Assembly (NCBI GenBank): GCA_016708845.1
Contig: JADJFB010000017.1
Location: 1 to 64,000 of the forward strand
DNA length: 64,000 bases
Reading direction: 5' to 3'
Source: Bacteroidota bacterium
GTDB lineage: Bacteria; Bacteroidota; Bacteroidia; B-17B0; Aurantibacillaceae
The translations under genes were made by a program, and so were the position numbers. The notes below the pieces were generated by a model that saw nothing but the letters and a program-made list of their open reading frames with translations, searched no databases and had not been told where the DNA came from. Below are positions 18,178 through 26,327 of this stretch, piece by piece (positions within the stretch are counted from its first letter, which is position 1; each line of letters opens with the position of its first letter).

Positions 18178-18385
18178 CCACCAGCCCCCCACAATAGGAA
18201 CACGGATTAAACAGATACAACGGATTAACGCTGATAAAATTAAAATCTGGTTTAGAATGTTTCTTTACTATTGTAAAGATAACATCTGGCCACAAGTTAA
18301 GAAGCTTTAACCACACCCCCTCCACAATAGGAACACGGATTAAACAGATACAACGGATTAACGCTGATAAAATTAAAATCTGGTT
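18121..18385. repeat. 134-bp tandem duplication covering a gene 3' end
   Basis: Unit 1 (18121-18254) and unit 2 (18255-18385) are about 93% identical. Each includes the C-terminal codons of the 17671 gene (ECFFNIVKDN ... QVKKL) and the downstream half of a GGAACACGGATTAAAC-type spacer repeat. Unit 2 has lost one A, so its coding copy is out of frame. Confidence 0.85.
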
Positions 18386-18430
18386 AAATTAGTTCTATCC
18401 GTATTTCAATTAATAAAGCCTAATAAAAAA

Positions 18431-18521
18431 GGAACACAGATTAAATACATGTAACAAATCAAAACTATGTAATCAAAAAAAAATCCGTGTTAATCTTTTC
18501 AATCTGTTTCATCCGTGTTCC
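18431..18521. repeat. Palindromic intergenic repeat, GGAACACGGAT type
   Basis: GGAACACAGATTAAA at the left is mirrored by a right arm ending TTCATCCGTGTTCC, with an AT-rich centre. The arms are built from degenerate 10-12-bp GATTnAA units. It lies between two convergent genes. The same sequence type is present at 18196-18240, 18330-18370 and 35368-35471. Confidence 0.7.
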
Positions 18522-18531
18522 CATTCAATCA

Positions 18532-20982
18532 TTAAAACTTCAAATTCAATCCTACCATAAAATTAGTTGGTGCAGCAGGCGCTAAGTAGTTAGATGAATA
18601 CATCTGTTTATCACCATTACTATCCGACATGGAATAGGTATAATTATAACCGTTAGTTTCATAAACTGTATTTGATAAGTTATAAATTACAGCAATCAAA
18701 TTTATTTCTTTAATTAATTTAGTATGAATCGTATAATTCACTCTAAAATCACACACCAAATAATCGTGAATAGCTCTTTGTCCGTTAGAAGTATTATCTA
18801 AATATTGTTTACCGACGTATTTATTTAAAAATCCAACTTCTAAATTTTTAATTGGTTTAAAAATAAAATTAGCTGCTGCAATTACATTTGGTGAAAATGA
18901 AATATCCGTATTAGAATGTTTGATCGTATCCTGGCCTGGATAAATATCATAGTTGTCCATAAATTCCGAATAATTTTTTACTTTATTTTGAGATAAAGTA
19001 ATATTACCATTAAACGTAAAATATTTAGTGATATTCGCATTTAGCTCCAACTCTATGCCTCTTCTATAACTACTTTCCACGTTTACTCTGTTGTATGCAC
19101 CAACATCATTTATTTGTCCGTTTAATACCAATTGATTTTTATACTGCATATCATAAAAATTTAACCCAATACTTACATTTTTAAAACGATGAGTTGCTCC
19201 AATTTCCAAATCATTTAATTGCTCATGTTTTGGTCGGCTTTTTTTACTTGAATTAATAAAATCATCTCTGTTAGGCTCCTTATTAGCGATGCCATAACTA
19301 GCGTACACATTTGTGTTTTTAGTTAGCAAATAATTTACACCCACTTTAGGATTAAAAAATCCATAGGAAGTATATACTTGTTTCTTCTCAATTAACGATG
19401 TATCAAAACCTAAGAAATTGTAATTCACATTTCGGTATTGTAAATCAACAAAAGCGGTTAATTTATCTGTTGGACGAATGGTCGTTTTTAAATACACATT
19501 CGCATCATATTTGTTAGCTTGATTGTTATAATACACAGGCTTAAAATCGTTTGGGTTGCTGTATTGCGCCCATATGACTTCACCGAAATGTTTTCCAAAA
19601 TACGTATTATAACCACCACCTAATACAAAATTTAATAATGTGCTTGGCTTATAATTAATATTAGCAATAACACCCGTAAAATCATTATCCAACCAACGTC
19701 GTCTAATTAAATCAGTAGATGATATTGTGGTATTACTATCTACTATAACCTCTGGCATATTATAATCCGTTAATGATTCGGCTTGTTTAAATTGCTCATA
19801 ATAGCCTTTACCTTTTGTGTAATGCCCTGTAACATTAACATTTAGTTTGCTATTAAACGAATGAATGAAATGTAATTGATAATTGTCTTGGCGGTAATTA
19901 TCAGTTTCGTTATTGTAATATTTTGTTAATGTATCTTGCCCTTGGATTGAAGTGTATTGCCCGCTAGGATTAAATGTTCGGTTACCATTATTTAAACTAT
20001 CTGATGGCACATAATACCAAGCTTGATATGTTTTTTCCCAACCGCTAAATAGAATTGCTTTTACCACCGTTTTTTTACCATAATATCCACCCGAAACATA
20101 AAACGAATTTAATTTAGAAGCAGCTCTATCAATGTAGCCATCACTCATAATTTGTGAAGCACGCGCATCAAACGTAAAATGATTATTTATTAACCCCGTT
20201 CCTGCTGCTACTGTATTTTTCATCGTTTTAAAGGAACCAATGCTATTATTTATTTGAGCATAAGGTTTTTCATTTAGTTCATTGGTTTGCATATTAATAC
20301 TCGCTCCAAAAGCACCTGCCCCATTAGCAGAAGTACCAACACCACGTTGCACTTGCAAATTATTAGTTGATGATAAAATATCAGCCATGTTCACAAAAAA
20401 TGTTCCTTGACTTTCGGCATCATTAATAGGCACTCCGTTAACCGTTACGTTAATTCGAGTTCCATCTGTTCCTCTTATTCGCAAACCAGTATACCCTACT
20501 CCGTTACCAGCATCCGAATTAATAACCACTGATGCCATTGAATTTAACACATATGGTAAATCTTGACCAACGTTTTGTTTTTTTATGTCATCTCCACTTA
20601 AATTAGAATACGCAAAAGCGGAAGTATTATCTACACGTGTTGCATTTACAACAACTTCATCTAGTGATTTATTATCTTGAGTCATGGTAATTTCAATTGT
20701 CATCAGATCTTTAATATCTAATGAATCTTCTCTTACTTTATAACCCACACACTTTGTAACCAACACATATTTACCAGGTTTTAAATTGGCAAACTCAAAT
20801 AATCCATCAGCATTTGATTGAGTTGATAAGAAGGTGTTTTTAATTCCTATGACCGAAAAAGGAATTGGTTTTTTGTCGGGGTCCGATACAAACCCACTTA
20901 ATTTTGATTGCGCTTGCAAGCTATACGAGCAAGACGTGAACAAGGCTAAAGCCATTGCTTTTTTGATTGATTTAAAGTTCAT
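18532..20982 (-). CDS. TonB-dependent outer-membrane receptor, probable thiamine uptake
   Basis: The 816-residue protein has a signal peptide ending LQAQS. A carboxypeptidase-regulatory-like domain follows (residues 28-110, with KLSGFVSDPDKKPIPF and GLFEFANLKPGKYVL). The plug domain includes the LRIRGTDGTRINVTVNGVP motif near 165-190, and a long 22-strand-type beta-barrel follows. It imports a ligand across the outer membrane using TonB energy. A TPP riboswitch directly upstream makes thiamine or a thiamine precursor the likely ligand; this is inferred from regulation, not from the barrel. No inner-membrane thiamine permease is adjacent. Confidence 0.88.
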   Translation of the reverse strand: MNFKSIKKAMALALFTSCSYSLQAQSKLSGFVSDPDKKPIPFSVIGIKNTFLSTQSNADGLFEFANLKPGKYVLVTKCVGYKVREDSLDIKDLMTIEITMTQDNKSLDEVVVNATRVDNTSAFAYSNLSGDDIKKQNVGQDLPYVLNSMASVVINSDAGNGVGYTGLRIRGTDGTRINVTVNGVPINDAESQGTFFVNMADILSSTNNLQVQRGVGTSANGAGAFGASINMQTNELNEKPYAQINNSIGSFKTMKNTVAAGTGLINNHFTFDARASQIMSDGYIDRAASKLNSFYVSGGYYGKKTVVKAILFSGWEKTYQAWYYVPSDSLNNGNRTFNPSGQYTSIQGQDTLTKYYNNETDNYRQDNYQLHFIHSFNSKLNVNVTGHYTKGKGYYEQFKQAESLTDYNMPEVIVDSNTTISSTDLIRRRWLDNDFTGVIANINYKPSTLLNFVLGGGYNTYFGKHFGEVIWAQYSNPNDFKPVYYNNQANKYDANVYLKTTIRPTDKLTAFVDLQYRNVNYNFLGFDTSLIEKKQVYTSYGFFNPKVGVNYLLTKNTNVYASYGIANKEPNRDDFINSSKKSRPKHEQLNDLEIGATHRFKNVSIGLNFYDMQYKNQLVLNGQINDVGAYNRVNVESSYRRGIELELNANITKYFTFNGNITLSQNKVKNYSEFMDNYDIYPGQDTIKHSNTDISFSPNVIAAANFIFKPIKNLEVGFLNKYVGKQYLDNTSNGQRAIHDYLVCDFRVNYTIHTKLIKEINLIAVIYNLSNTVYETNGYNYTYSMSDSNGDKQMYSSNYLAPAAPTNFMVGLNLKF

Positions 20983-21043
20983 TTTTTACTTTTTTCATTT
21001 GTTAATAATAACATCGCAAGGGGATGCGACATCGTTGTTAACT

Positions 21044-21154
21044 GTTTCCCTACGCAGGCATTACCCTGATCAGGTGCATACATACAAACGTTTGGCGTTA
21101 ATATGTAATGGGTATAATCTCAGCTTTAAATGAAAAATTATTTAAAGCACCCCT
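21044..21154 (-). promoter_or_regulatory. TPP riboswitch (THI element)
   Basis: Read on the minus strand, the leader contains GGGGTGC, then GCTGAGA, ACCC, ACCTGATCAGG and TAATGCCTGCGTAGGGAA. These are the conserved blocks of the thiamine pyrophosphate aptamer, in the right order and spacing. It sits about 60 nt upstream of the TonB receptor start. A weak GTCGC/GCGAT hairpin (near 21010-21035) lies between aptamer and gene and could be part of the expression platform. High TPP would be expected to reduce receptor expression. Confidence 0.95.
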
Positions 21155-21166
21155 AAAGATCTGCGG

Positions 21167-21174
21167 CAAATGTA
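21167..21174 (-). promoter_or_regulatory. -7 box for the TPP-regulated transcript
   Basis: TACATTTG on the minus strand matches TAnnTTTG and lies 13 bp before the first conserved aptamer base. Transcription would therefore start just ahead of the riboswitch. Confidence 0.6.
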
Positions 21175-21272
21175 ATTATTTTTTTGAGAAAATATTTGTT
21201 TCCAATAAATAATATCTTGCGAAATATTTTGCTAATTTTAATATGCAAGATTATACGCAAACACCTAAAAGC

Positions 21273-21899
21273 ATGTCTTTAAGTTCATATAAAATAGCAA
21301 TTACTTTTTTGCTTTCCCCCTTTTCATTTTTTGCGCAAACCAATACCGCTCTGCCTAGTAAAGAAACAAAAGAAAAAAATTACAAAAGTTCAATTATGCT
21401 AAAAGGCCATTATGCATCGAACACAAAAGCGGTAGGACTTAAATACACAGGAGTTGTAGTTTTAAAGAATCACCAAAAATGTGCTATTGGTTTTAATTTA
21501 GCTTCTGAAAAAATATGGCCCACAGATAATCTAGTTGTACCTACCAATTTTCAATCAAATGTATTATTTGGTATAGTCGGTCTAGACTTTCAGTTTAAAT
21601 TAAATGATCAATTGTTTTTTCAACCCGAATTTTCTATTTTGATTGGCCAAGAACAAATCACTCAATTAATTTCAACTCCTGCAAGCTATAACCAGTATGG
21701 CATTGCAACATCTTATAATTATAGTGAGCGCAATACTGATCAAATTATTTCGGGCGGTCACCTTGAACAACATTTATTTTATTACCCTAAAAAAGCAAAA
21801 AACCTAGTCTTAGGTGTCAGCATATTTGAACGTTTCTTGAATGCAAAATATTACGAAGAAGATTTGGGTGTTTGCGGATACTTAGGGATTAATTTTTAG
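21273..21899 (+). CDS. Exported beta-barrel-like protein of unknown function
   Basis: The ATG at 21273 gives a signal peptide (MSLSSYKIAITFLLSPFSFFAQ); the upstream ATG adds ten polar residues. The mature region has alternating strands (AVGLKYTGVVVLKNHQKCAIGF, LFGIVGLDFQFKLNDQLFFQ) and ends in GYLGINF with a terminal Phe, a pattern typical of small outer-membrane barrels. No enzyme motif is visible. Its stop lies 15 bp from that of convergent murI. Confidence 0.55.
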   Translation: MSLSSYKIAITFLLSPFSFFAQTNTALPSKETKEKNYKSSIMLKGHYASNTKAVGLKYTGVVVLKNHQKCAIGFNLASEKIWPTDNLVVPTNFQSNVLFGIVGLDFQFKLNDQLFFQPEFSILIGQEQITQLISTPASYNQYGIATSYNYSERNTDQIISGGHLEQHLFYYPKKAKNLVLGVSIFERFLNAKYYEEDLGVCGYLGINF

Positions 21900-21914
21900 G
21901 ATGTTCAAAATATA

Positions 21915-22757
21915 CTACAACCCCAAATGCTTCGACTTCACTTCCTGTCCAAAAAACAAAGAAGCATGGCTGTCAAATAATTCTGTACTATCCGTGGTTA
22001 AGAAATTTAAGGAAGACGTTTTTGAAATACGTGTTTCCATTTCTGGATGACGAACTAAATAATCTTTTAAGCCTTCAGCTACTATTTGTCCTTGAGTTAA
22101 TACTTTAACTCCACTTGGCAAATGTTGCTCAATTAATGATTTAAGTAAAGGATAATGTGTGCAGCCTAAAATAACGGTGTCGATATTTTTTGATTGAGAA
22201 AATAAATGACGCACATGTTTCTCTACAAAATAATTAGCGCCTACTCCATCCAACTCATTATTTTCGATTAATGGAACCCACATAGGGCAAGCTTCTTGAA
22301 ACACTTTAATATCTGGAAAAAATTTTTCAATTTCAATTACATACGATTGCGAAGTGACAGTTCCGCTTGTTGCAAAAATGCCTACCTCTTTTGTTTTAGT
22401 ATAATTTCCAACAATTTCTGTTGTAGGTCTAATAACACCTAGCACTCTTTTATTGGGTGCAATCTTTGGTAAATCTTTTTGCTGAATGGTTCTTAAGGCT
22501 TTTGCCGACGCGGTATTACAAGCTAATATTACTAATTCACATCCTTGGTCAAATAATGCTTTAACACATTCCAAAGTATATTCATACACTGTATCAAACG
22601 AGCGTGAGCCATAAGGTGCGCGAGCATTATCTCCCAAATACAAATAATCGTATTGTGGTAAAGTTGTAACTAATTCTTTCAAAATTGTTAAACCTCCGTA
22701 ACCAGAATCAAAGACTCCAATGGGTGAATATGTTTTTTGATGAGTGATAATAGTCAA
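21915..22757 (-). CDS. murI: Glutamate racemase
   Basis: MurI makes D-glutamate for peptidoglycan. The 280-residue protein has the N-terminal FDSGYGGLTI motif with the catalytic-region Asp17, the first catalytic cysteine in LACNTASA (Cys80), and the second in LGCTHYPLL near residue 199. LGDNARAPYG near 42-50 is also typical. The length is normal. It has its own TAnnTTTG box and is divergent to the desaturase gene. Confidence 0.96.
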   Translation of the reverse strand: MTIITHQKTYSPIGVFDSGYGGLTILKELVTTLPQYDYLYLGDNARAPYGSRSFDTVYEYTLECVKALFDQGCELVILACNTASAKALRTIQQKDLPKIAPNKRVLGVIRPTTEIVGNYTKTKEVGIFATSGTVTSQSYVIEIEKFFPDIKVFQEACPMWVPLIENNELDGVGANYFVEKHVRHLFSQSKNIDTVILGCTHYPLLKSLIEQHLPSGVKVLTQGQIVAEGLKDYLVRHPEMETRISKTSSLNFLTTDSTELFDSHASLFFGQEVKSKHLGL

Positions 22758-22766
22758 TATTAAAAC

Positions 22767-22774
22767 AAAATTAC
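22767..22774 (-). promoter_or_regulatory. Probable -7 box for murI
   Basis: TAATTTTG on the minus strand fits TAnnTTTG, 10 bp upstream of the murI start. It shares the spacer with the divergent desaturase promoter. Confidence 0.4.
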
Positions 22775-22791
22775 ATAAAACTCGGCTTTTT

Positions 22792-22820
22792 TGAGTAATT
22801 TTAAAAAATAAGTATTTTTG
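22792..22820 (+). promoter_or_regulatory. Promoter of the desaturase gene
   Basis: TTG at 22792-22794 (-33), an 18-bp spacer and TATTTTTG at 22813-22820 (-7) fit the Bacteroidota promoter layout, 21 bp before the start codon. Confidence 0.55.
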
Positions 22821-22841
22821 TACTTTAAATAATTAAAACCT

Positions 22842-23957
22842 ATGGCATTTTCACCTATCCGCTTTGTTGATAAAGACAAAGATAAAGCACTTTTTTTTGC
22901 AACGCTTCGTAAACGTGTTGATTCTTACTTCAAAGAAAACAACATCTCAAAACATTATAATGCAACCATGGTTGTAAAAACTGTTGTTTTTTTATCAGCA
23001 TACATTTTACCATTTGTTGCTATTTTAGTTTTCAATCCATCTTTTAGTATTGCATTGGTATTATGGGCTGTTATGGGTTTTGCTCTATCTGGTATCGGCA
23101 TGAGTATTATGCACGATGCCAATCATGGTGCATATTCATCAAATCATAAAACTAACTATTGGTTGGGACATACCTTAAATTTAGTTGGAGGATCTGTATT
23201 TAACTGGAAATTACAGCATAATGTGATGCATCATACATACACTAATATCATAGATTACGATGATGATATTGCTGATAAATTAATCTTAAAATTTAATCCT
23301 CACACCAAAGTAAAATGGTATCACAAACTACAAGTAGTTTACGCTTTTTTATTTTACGGAATCCTAACTCTATATTGGTCAGTATTAAAGGATTTTATTC
23401 AATTTAATAAATACACCAAACAAGGTGTAAACACAAGTACTAAAGAGCAAAATCGTGTTATTTGGTTTAAAATATTTTTAAGTAAAGTATTTTATTGGGC
23501 AGTTATGTTTGCGCTTCCTGTTTTTGTATTTCATATTCCTTTTATACAAATTTTATGGGGATACTTATTAATGCAATTTATTTCAGGAGTTGTTTTAACA
23601 GTTGTTTTCCAATTAGCACATACGGTTGAAGGCACAACCCATCCATTACCAAATGTTGATTATACGATTGAAAACAATTGGGCAGTTCACCAAATGAATA
23701 CAACCGTTAATTTTTCGCGTAAAAGCAAATGGATCTCTTGGTACGTTGGAGGCTTAAACTTTCAGGTAGAACACCATTTATTTCCTACTATTTGTCACGT
23801 GCATTATCCTGCAGTATCTGAAATTGTAAAAGCTACTGCCGAAGAATTTGGAGTGCCGTATTTAGAGAACCCAACCTTTTGGACGGCTTTAAAATCACAC
23901 GTAAGAGCAATTATTAGCTTCGGAAAATTACCTGATTTAAATGAGGCTATCGGTTAA
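22842..23957 (+). CDS. Membrane fatty acid desaturase
   Basis: The 371-residue protein has the three histidine clusters of integral-membrane diiron desaturases: HDANH at 91-95, HNVMHH at 126-131, and QVEHHLFP near 310. Pairs of hydrophobic helices lie between them. The QxxHH form of the third box is typical of acyl-lipid/acyl-CoA front-end desaturases; no cytochrome b5 domain is fused. It probably introduces a double bond into membrane fatty acids and so adjusts fluidity. Position specificity cannot be read from the sequence. A palindromic repeat separates it from convergent panB. Confidence 0.9.
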   Translation: MAFSPIRFVDKDKDKALFFATLRKRVDSYFKENNISKHYNATMVVKTVVFLSAYILPFVAILVFNPSFSIALVLWAVMGFALSGIGMSIMHDANHGAYSSNHKTNYWLGHTLNLVGGSVFNWKLQHNVMHHTYTNIIDYDDDIADKLILKFNPHTKVKWYHKLQVVYAFLFYGILTLYWSVLKDFIQFNKYTKQGVNTSTKEQNRVIWFKIFLSKVFYWAVMFALPVFVFHIPFIQILWGYLLMQFISGVVLTVVFQLAHTVEGTTHPLPNVDYTIENNWAVHQMNTTVNFSRKSKWISWYVGGLNFQVEHHLFPTICHVHYPAVSEIVKATAEEFGVPYLENPTFWTALKSHVRAIISFGKLPDLNEAIG

Positions 23958-23963
23958 GGGCAT

Positions 23964-24067
23964 TTAACTGCAAAGAGGCAAAGTGTTCTCGCAAAGTGCA
24001 CAGAGTAATACTTTATATATTTTTCTCAGCGTTCTTCGCGAAAAAACTCAGCGTTCTCTGCGGTTAA
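23964..24067. repeat. Palindromic intergenic repeat, TTAACCGCAGAG type
   Basis: The left arm (TTAACTGCAAAGAGGCAAAG) is the imperfect reverse complement of the right arm (CAGCGTTCTCTGCGGTTAA), with a further internal CGTTCTTCGCG unit. It fills the gap between convergent desaturase and panB and could act as a bidirectional terminator. Its sequence differs from the GGAACACGGAT type, but the design is the same. Confidence 0.7.
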
Positions 24068-24070
24068 GCT

Positions 24071-24886
24071 TTAATACTGCTCGCTCTCGTTAGGAAAATC
24101 CTTACTCTTCACATCCTTAATGTATTGCTGAAAAGCGTTACTCATACTTTCGTATAAATTTAAATATCTTCTTAAAAAACGTGGACTAAACTCATGTGTC
24201 ATGCCCAGCATATCATGTGTTACAAGTACTTGTCCGTCAACACCACCACCAGCGCCAATGCCAATTACTGGAATACTGATGTTTTTTGCCACTTCTGTAG
24301 CTAATTTGGCGGGTATTTTTTCTAAAACCAAAGCAAAACAACCACTTTCTTCTAATATTTTGGCATCTTCCAATAATCTGGCAGCCTCTTCCTCCTCTTT
24401 TGCTCTAACGGTATAAGTTCCAAATTTATAAATAGACTGAGGAGTTAAACCCAAATGACCCATTACTGGAATTCCGGCAGATAAAATACGTTCTATCGAA
24501 TCTTTAATTTCTCGTCCACCCTCTAATTTAACAGCATGTGCACCACTTTCCTTCATAATTTTGATGGCAGAGGTTAATGCTTCCTTTGAATTTCCTTGGT
24601 ATGATCCAAAAGGTAAATCCACCACCACCAAAGCTCTATCAATGGCTCTAATTACCGAAGAAGCATGATAAATCATTTGATCCAAGGTAATTGGCAAAGT
24701 CGTTTCATGTCCTGCCATCACATTACTGGCGCTATCTCCTACTAAAATCACATCAATACCGGCATGGTCAATGATTTTAGCCATAGTATAATCGTAGGCT
24801 GTAAGCATCGAAATTTTTTCGCCACGGCGTTTCATTTCTTGCAATTGATGGGTTGTAACTTTTTTAACTTCTTTATGTACTGACAT
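24071..24886 (-). CDS. panB: 3-methyl-2-oxobutanoate hydroxymethyltransferase
   Basis: PanB adds a hydroxymethyl group from methylene-tetrahydrofolate to alpha-ketoisovalerate, the first committed step to pantothenate and CoA. The start at 24886 gives MSVHKEVKKVTTHQL; an upstream ATG adds six residues. Diagnostic segments are MLTAYDYTMA, ILVGDSASNVMAGHETTLPI, DLPFGSYQ, VKLEGG, GIPVMGHLGLTPQS and PVIGIGAGGGVDGQVLV. The length, 271 residues, is normal. Confidence 0.96.
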   Translation of the reverse strand: MSVHKEVKKVTTHQLQEMKRRGEKISMLTAYDYTMAKIIDHAGIDVILVGDSASNVMAGHETTLPITLDQMIYHASSVIRAIDRALVVVDLPFGSYQGNSKEALTSAIKIMKESGAHAVKLEGGREIKDSIERILSAGIPVMGHLGLTPQSIYKFGTYTVRAKEEEEAARLLEDAKILEESGCFALVLEKIPAKLATEVAKNISIPVIGIGAGGGVDGQVLVTHDMLGMTHEFSPRFLRRYLNLYESMSNAFQQYIKDVKSKDFPNESEQY

Positions 24887-24981
24887 AATAATGGTTTTTA
24901 ACATTCAATCTTAACTATATTCCTATCCCGAAAAAAATCGAGGCATTTGTCGTTAAAAAAATGTAAAATTACTGAATTAAT

Positions 24982-25010
24982 TTGGAGTTAGCTTAAAAAT
25001 GGTAACTTTG
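24982..25010 (+). promoter_or_regulatory. Promoter of the 25030 lipoprotein gene
   Basis: TTG at 24982-24984, an 18-bp spacer and TAACTTTG at 25003-25010 match the -33/-7 layout, 19 bp before the ATG. Confidence 0.6.
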
Positions 25011-25029
25011 TATTTACTCAAAAAATAAA

Positions 25030-26187
25030 ATGAAAAATAGCATATTATATATTGGACTATCGTTTATTACTGCCTTTACTTTAAGTTCATGTAAAAACGA
25101 CTTAGACGTTCTAGCACCAGGAGAAGAATCTGTATCTGTTTATGGAATTATTAATCCAAATGAACCTGTTCAAAACATTAGAATTAATAAGGTTTATTTA
25201 ACAGATGGTGATGGTTTAACAGCAGGTCAAAACGGAGAAACTATTAATTATGGTCCAGGTGAATTGAGAGTAAGTTTACAGCGTTTTGTTAACGGAAGTA
25301 CAACTCCAACTGTCACCTCAGTTGGAACAGGAACCATTGCTGCTAAAAAAGAAATTGTACTAACTGAAACAGTTGTAACTACAGCTGGCGGTAATTTTAG
25401 CACTCAACAACGTATTTGGCAAACGACTGATAAACTTTACAATAGTGGCGAGTATAAATTAACTATAAAAAACATTAACACTGGAAAAGAATTTACAGCA
25501 CAAACAATTGTGGTGGATAGTGTAAGACCAAATTCAGTAAAACCTTTTATTTATCACCCAACACTTTATCCAATTCACGCGGAATTGAATGGTAGTTACT
25601 GGCTTACTGCAACGCACAACAAGTGGCGTATATCGATTATTCTATTTTAACGGCAACTCAAATTAAATTCAAATCAATTGCAAATGCCAAAATTATATAG
25701 TGTAGTTATGCGTTTTCATTATATCGACTCTTTGATAGGCGCGGAACCGGTAAAAAGATTTATGCGGATCTTAATTTTCCAAATCAAAATCATCCAGTAT
25801 AATTGGTGGAGAAGACATGGAAGTTTCTTTTGGCAAACGACTTTTATCTAATATTGGTAGTCAAATGCCTAAACAAGTCGTGGTGCTAATATCAAAATAA
25901 GAAGTTCGCATTACATGGAATACATTATTTATGGCGGGAGCTGAACGTTAGAATACATTTTTACAAGTAAACGAACCATCAAATGCATTGCTCAAGATAA
26001 ACCCAATTATACCAATATTAATGGTGGCGTTGGTGTTTTTCCGCTAATTTCAACAGTTACTAACGAGTTAAGGAATGATTTTATTGATGAAATTTCCGCT
26101 ACCAAGAACAGCTCACTTATGGATTTTGCTAATCAGAGTCAAAACTGGCGTTTGCCCTTAATAAATCTGACAAAAAACCACTTTTAA
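25030..26187 (+). CDS. Lipoprotein of unknown function, DUF4249-like (several frameshifts)
   Basis: The first 206 codons are intact: lipoprotein signal ending TLSSC, then a beta-rich domain (ESVSVYGIINPNEPVQNIRIN). From about 25618 the protein continues in changing frames: QVAYIDYSILTATQIKF, then LYSVVMRFHYIDSLIG, GTGKKIYADLNFPNQ, GGEDMEVSFGKRLLSN and finally PNYTNINGGVGVF up to 26187. The order matches a Bacteroidota lipoprotein family in which RFHY, EDL and YTNI-GVGVF blocks recur, so at least four shifts are inferred. Either the gene is decaying or this stretch is poorly sequenced; single-base indels near homopolymers favour the latter. Confidence 0.55.
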
Positions 26188-26188
26188 G

Positions 26189-26222
26189 CCATCTAAAATG
26201 ACAAATTTTAGGTGGTTTTTTT
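26189..26222 (+). terminator. Intrinsic terminator
   Basis: Stem CCATCTAAAAT/ATTTTAGGTGG (one G-U pair) with a short loop, followed by seven Ts. It directly follows the last decodable codons of the lipoprotein gene and supports the reading that the gene extends to about 26187. Confidence 0.85.
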
Positions 26223-26327
26223 ATGTTTGTGCCAGCCTGTCATAATTACCGAAGTATTTTGGATTGGCATAAACATTGACTAAGTAATGCCACAATTAAA
26301 AAGTAAACAATTAAAAAAACATATATT

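Noticed and set aside
18431..18521. CRISPR array
   Set aside because: Repeat units are short, degenerate and palindromic, without regular unique spacers or cas genes.
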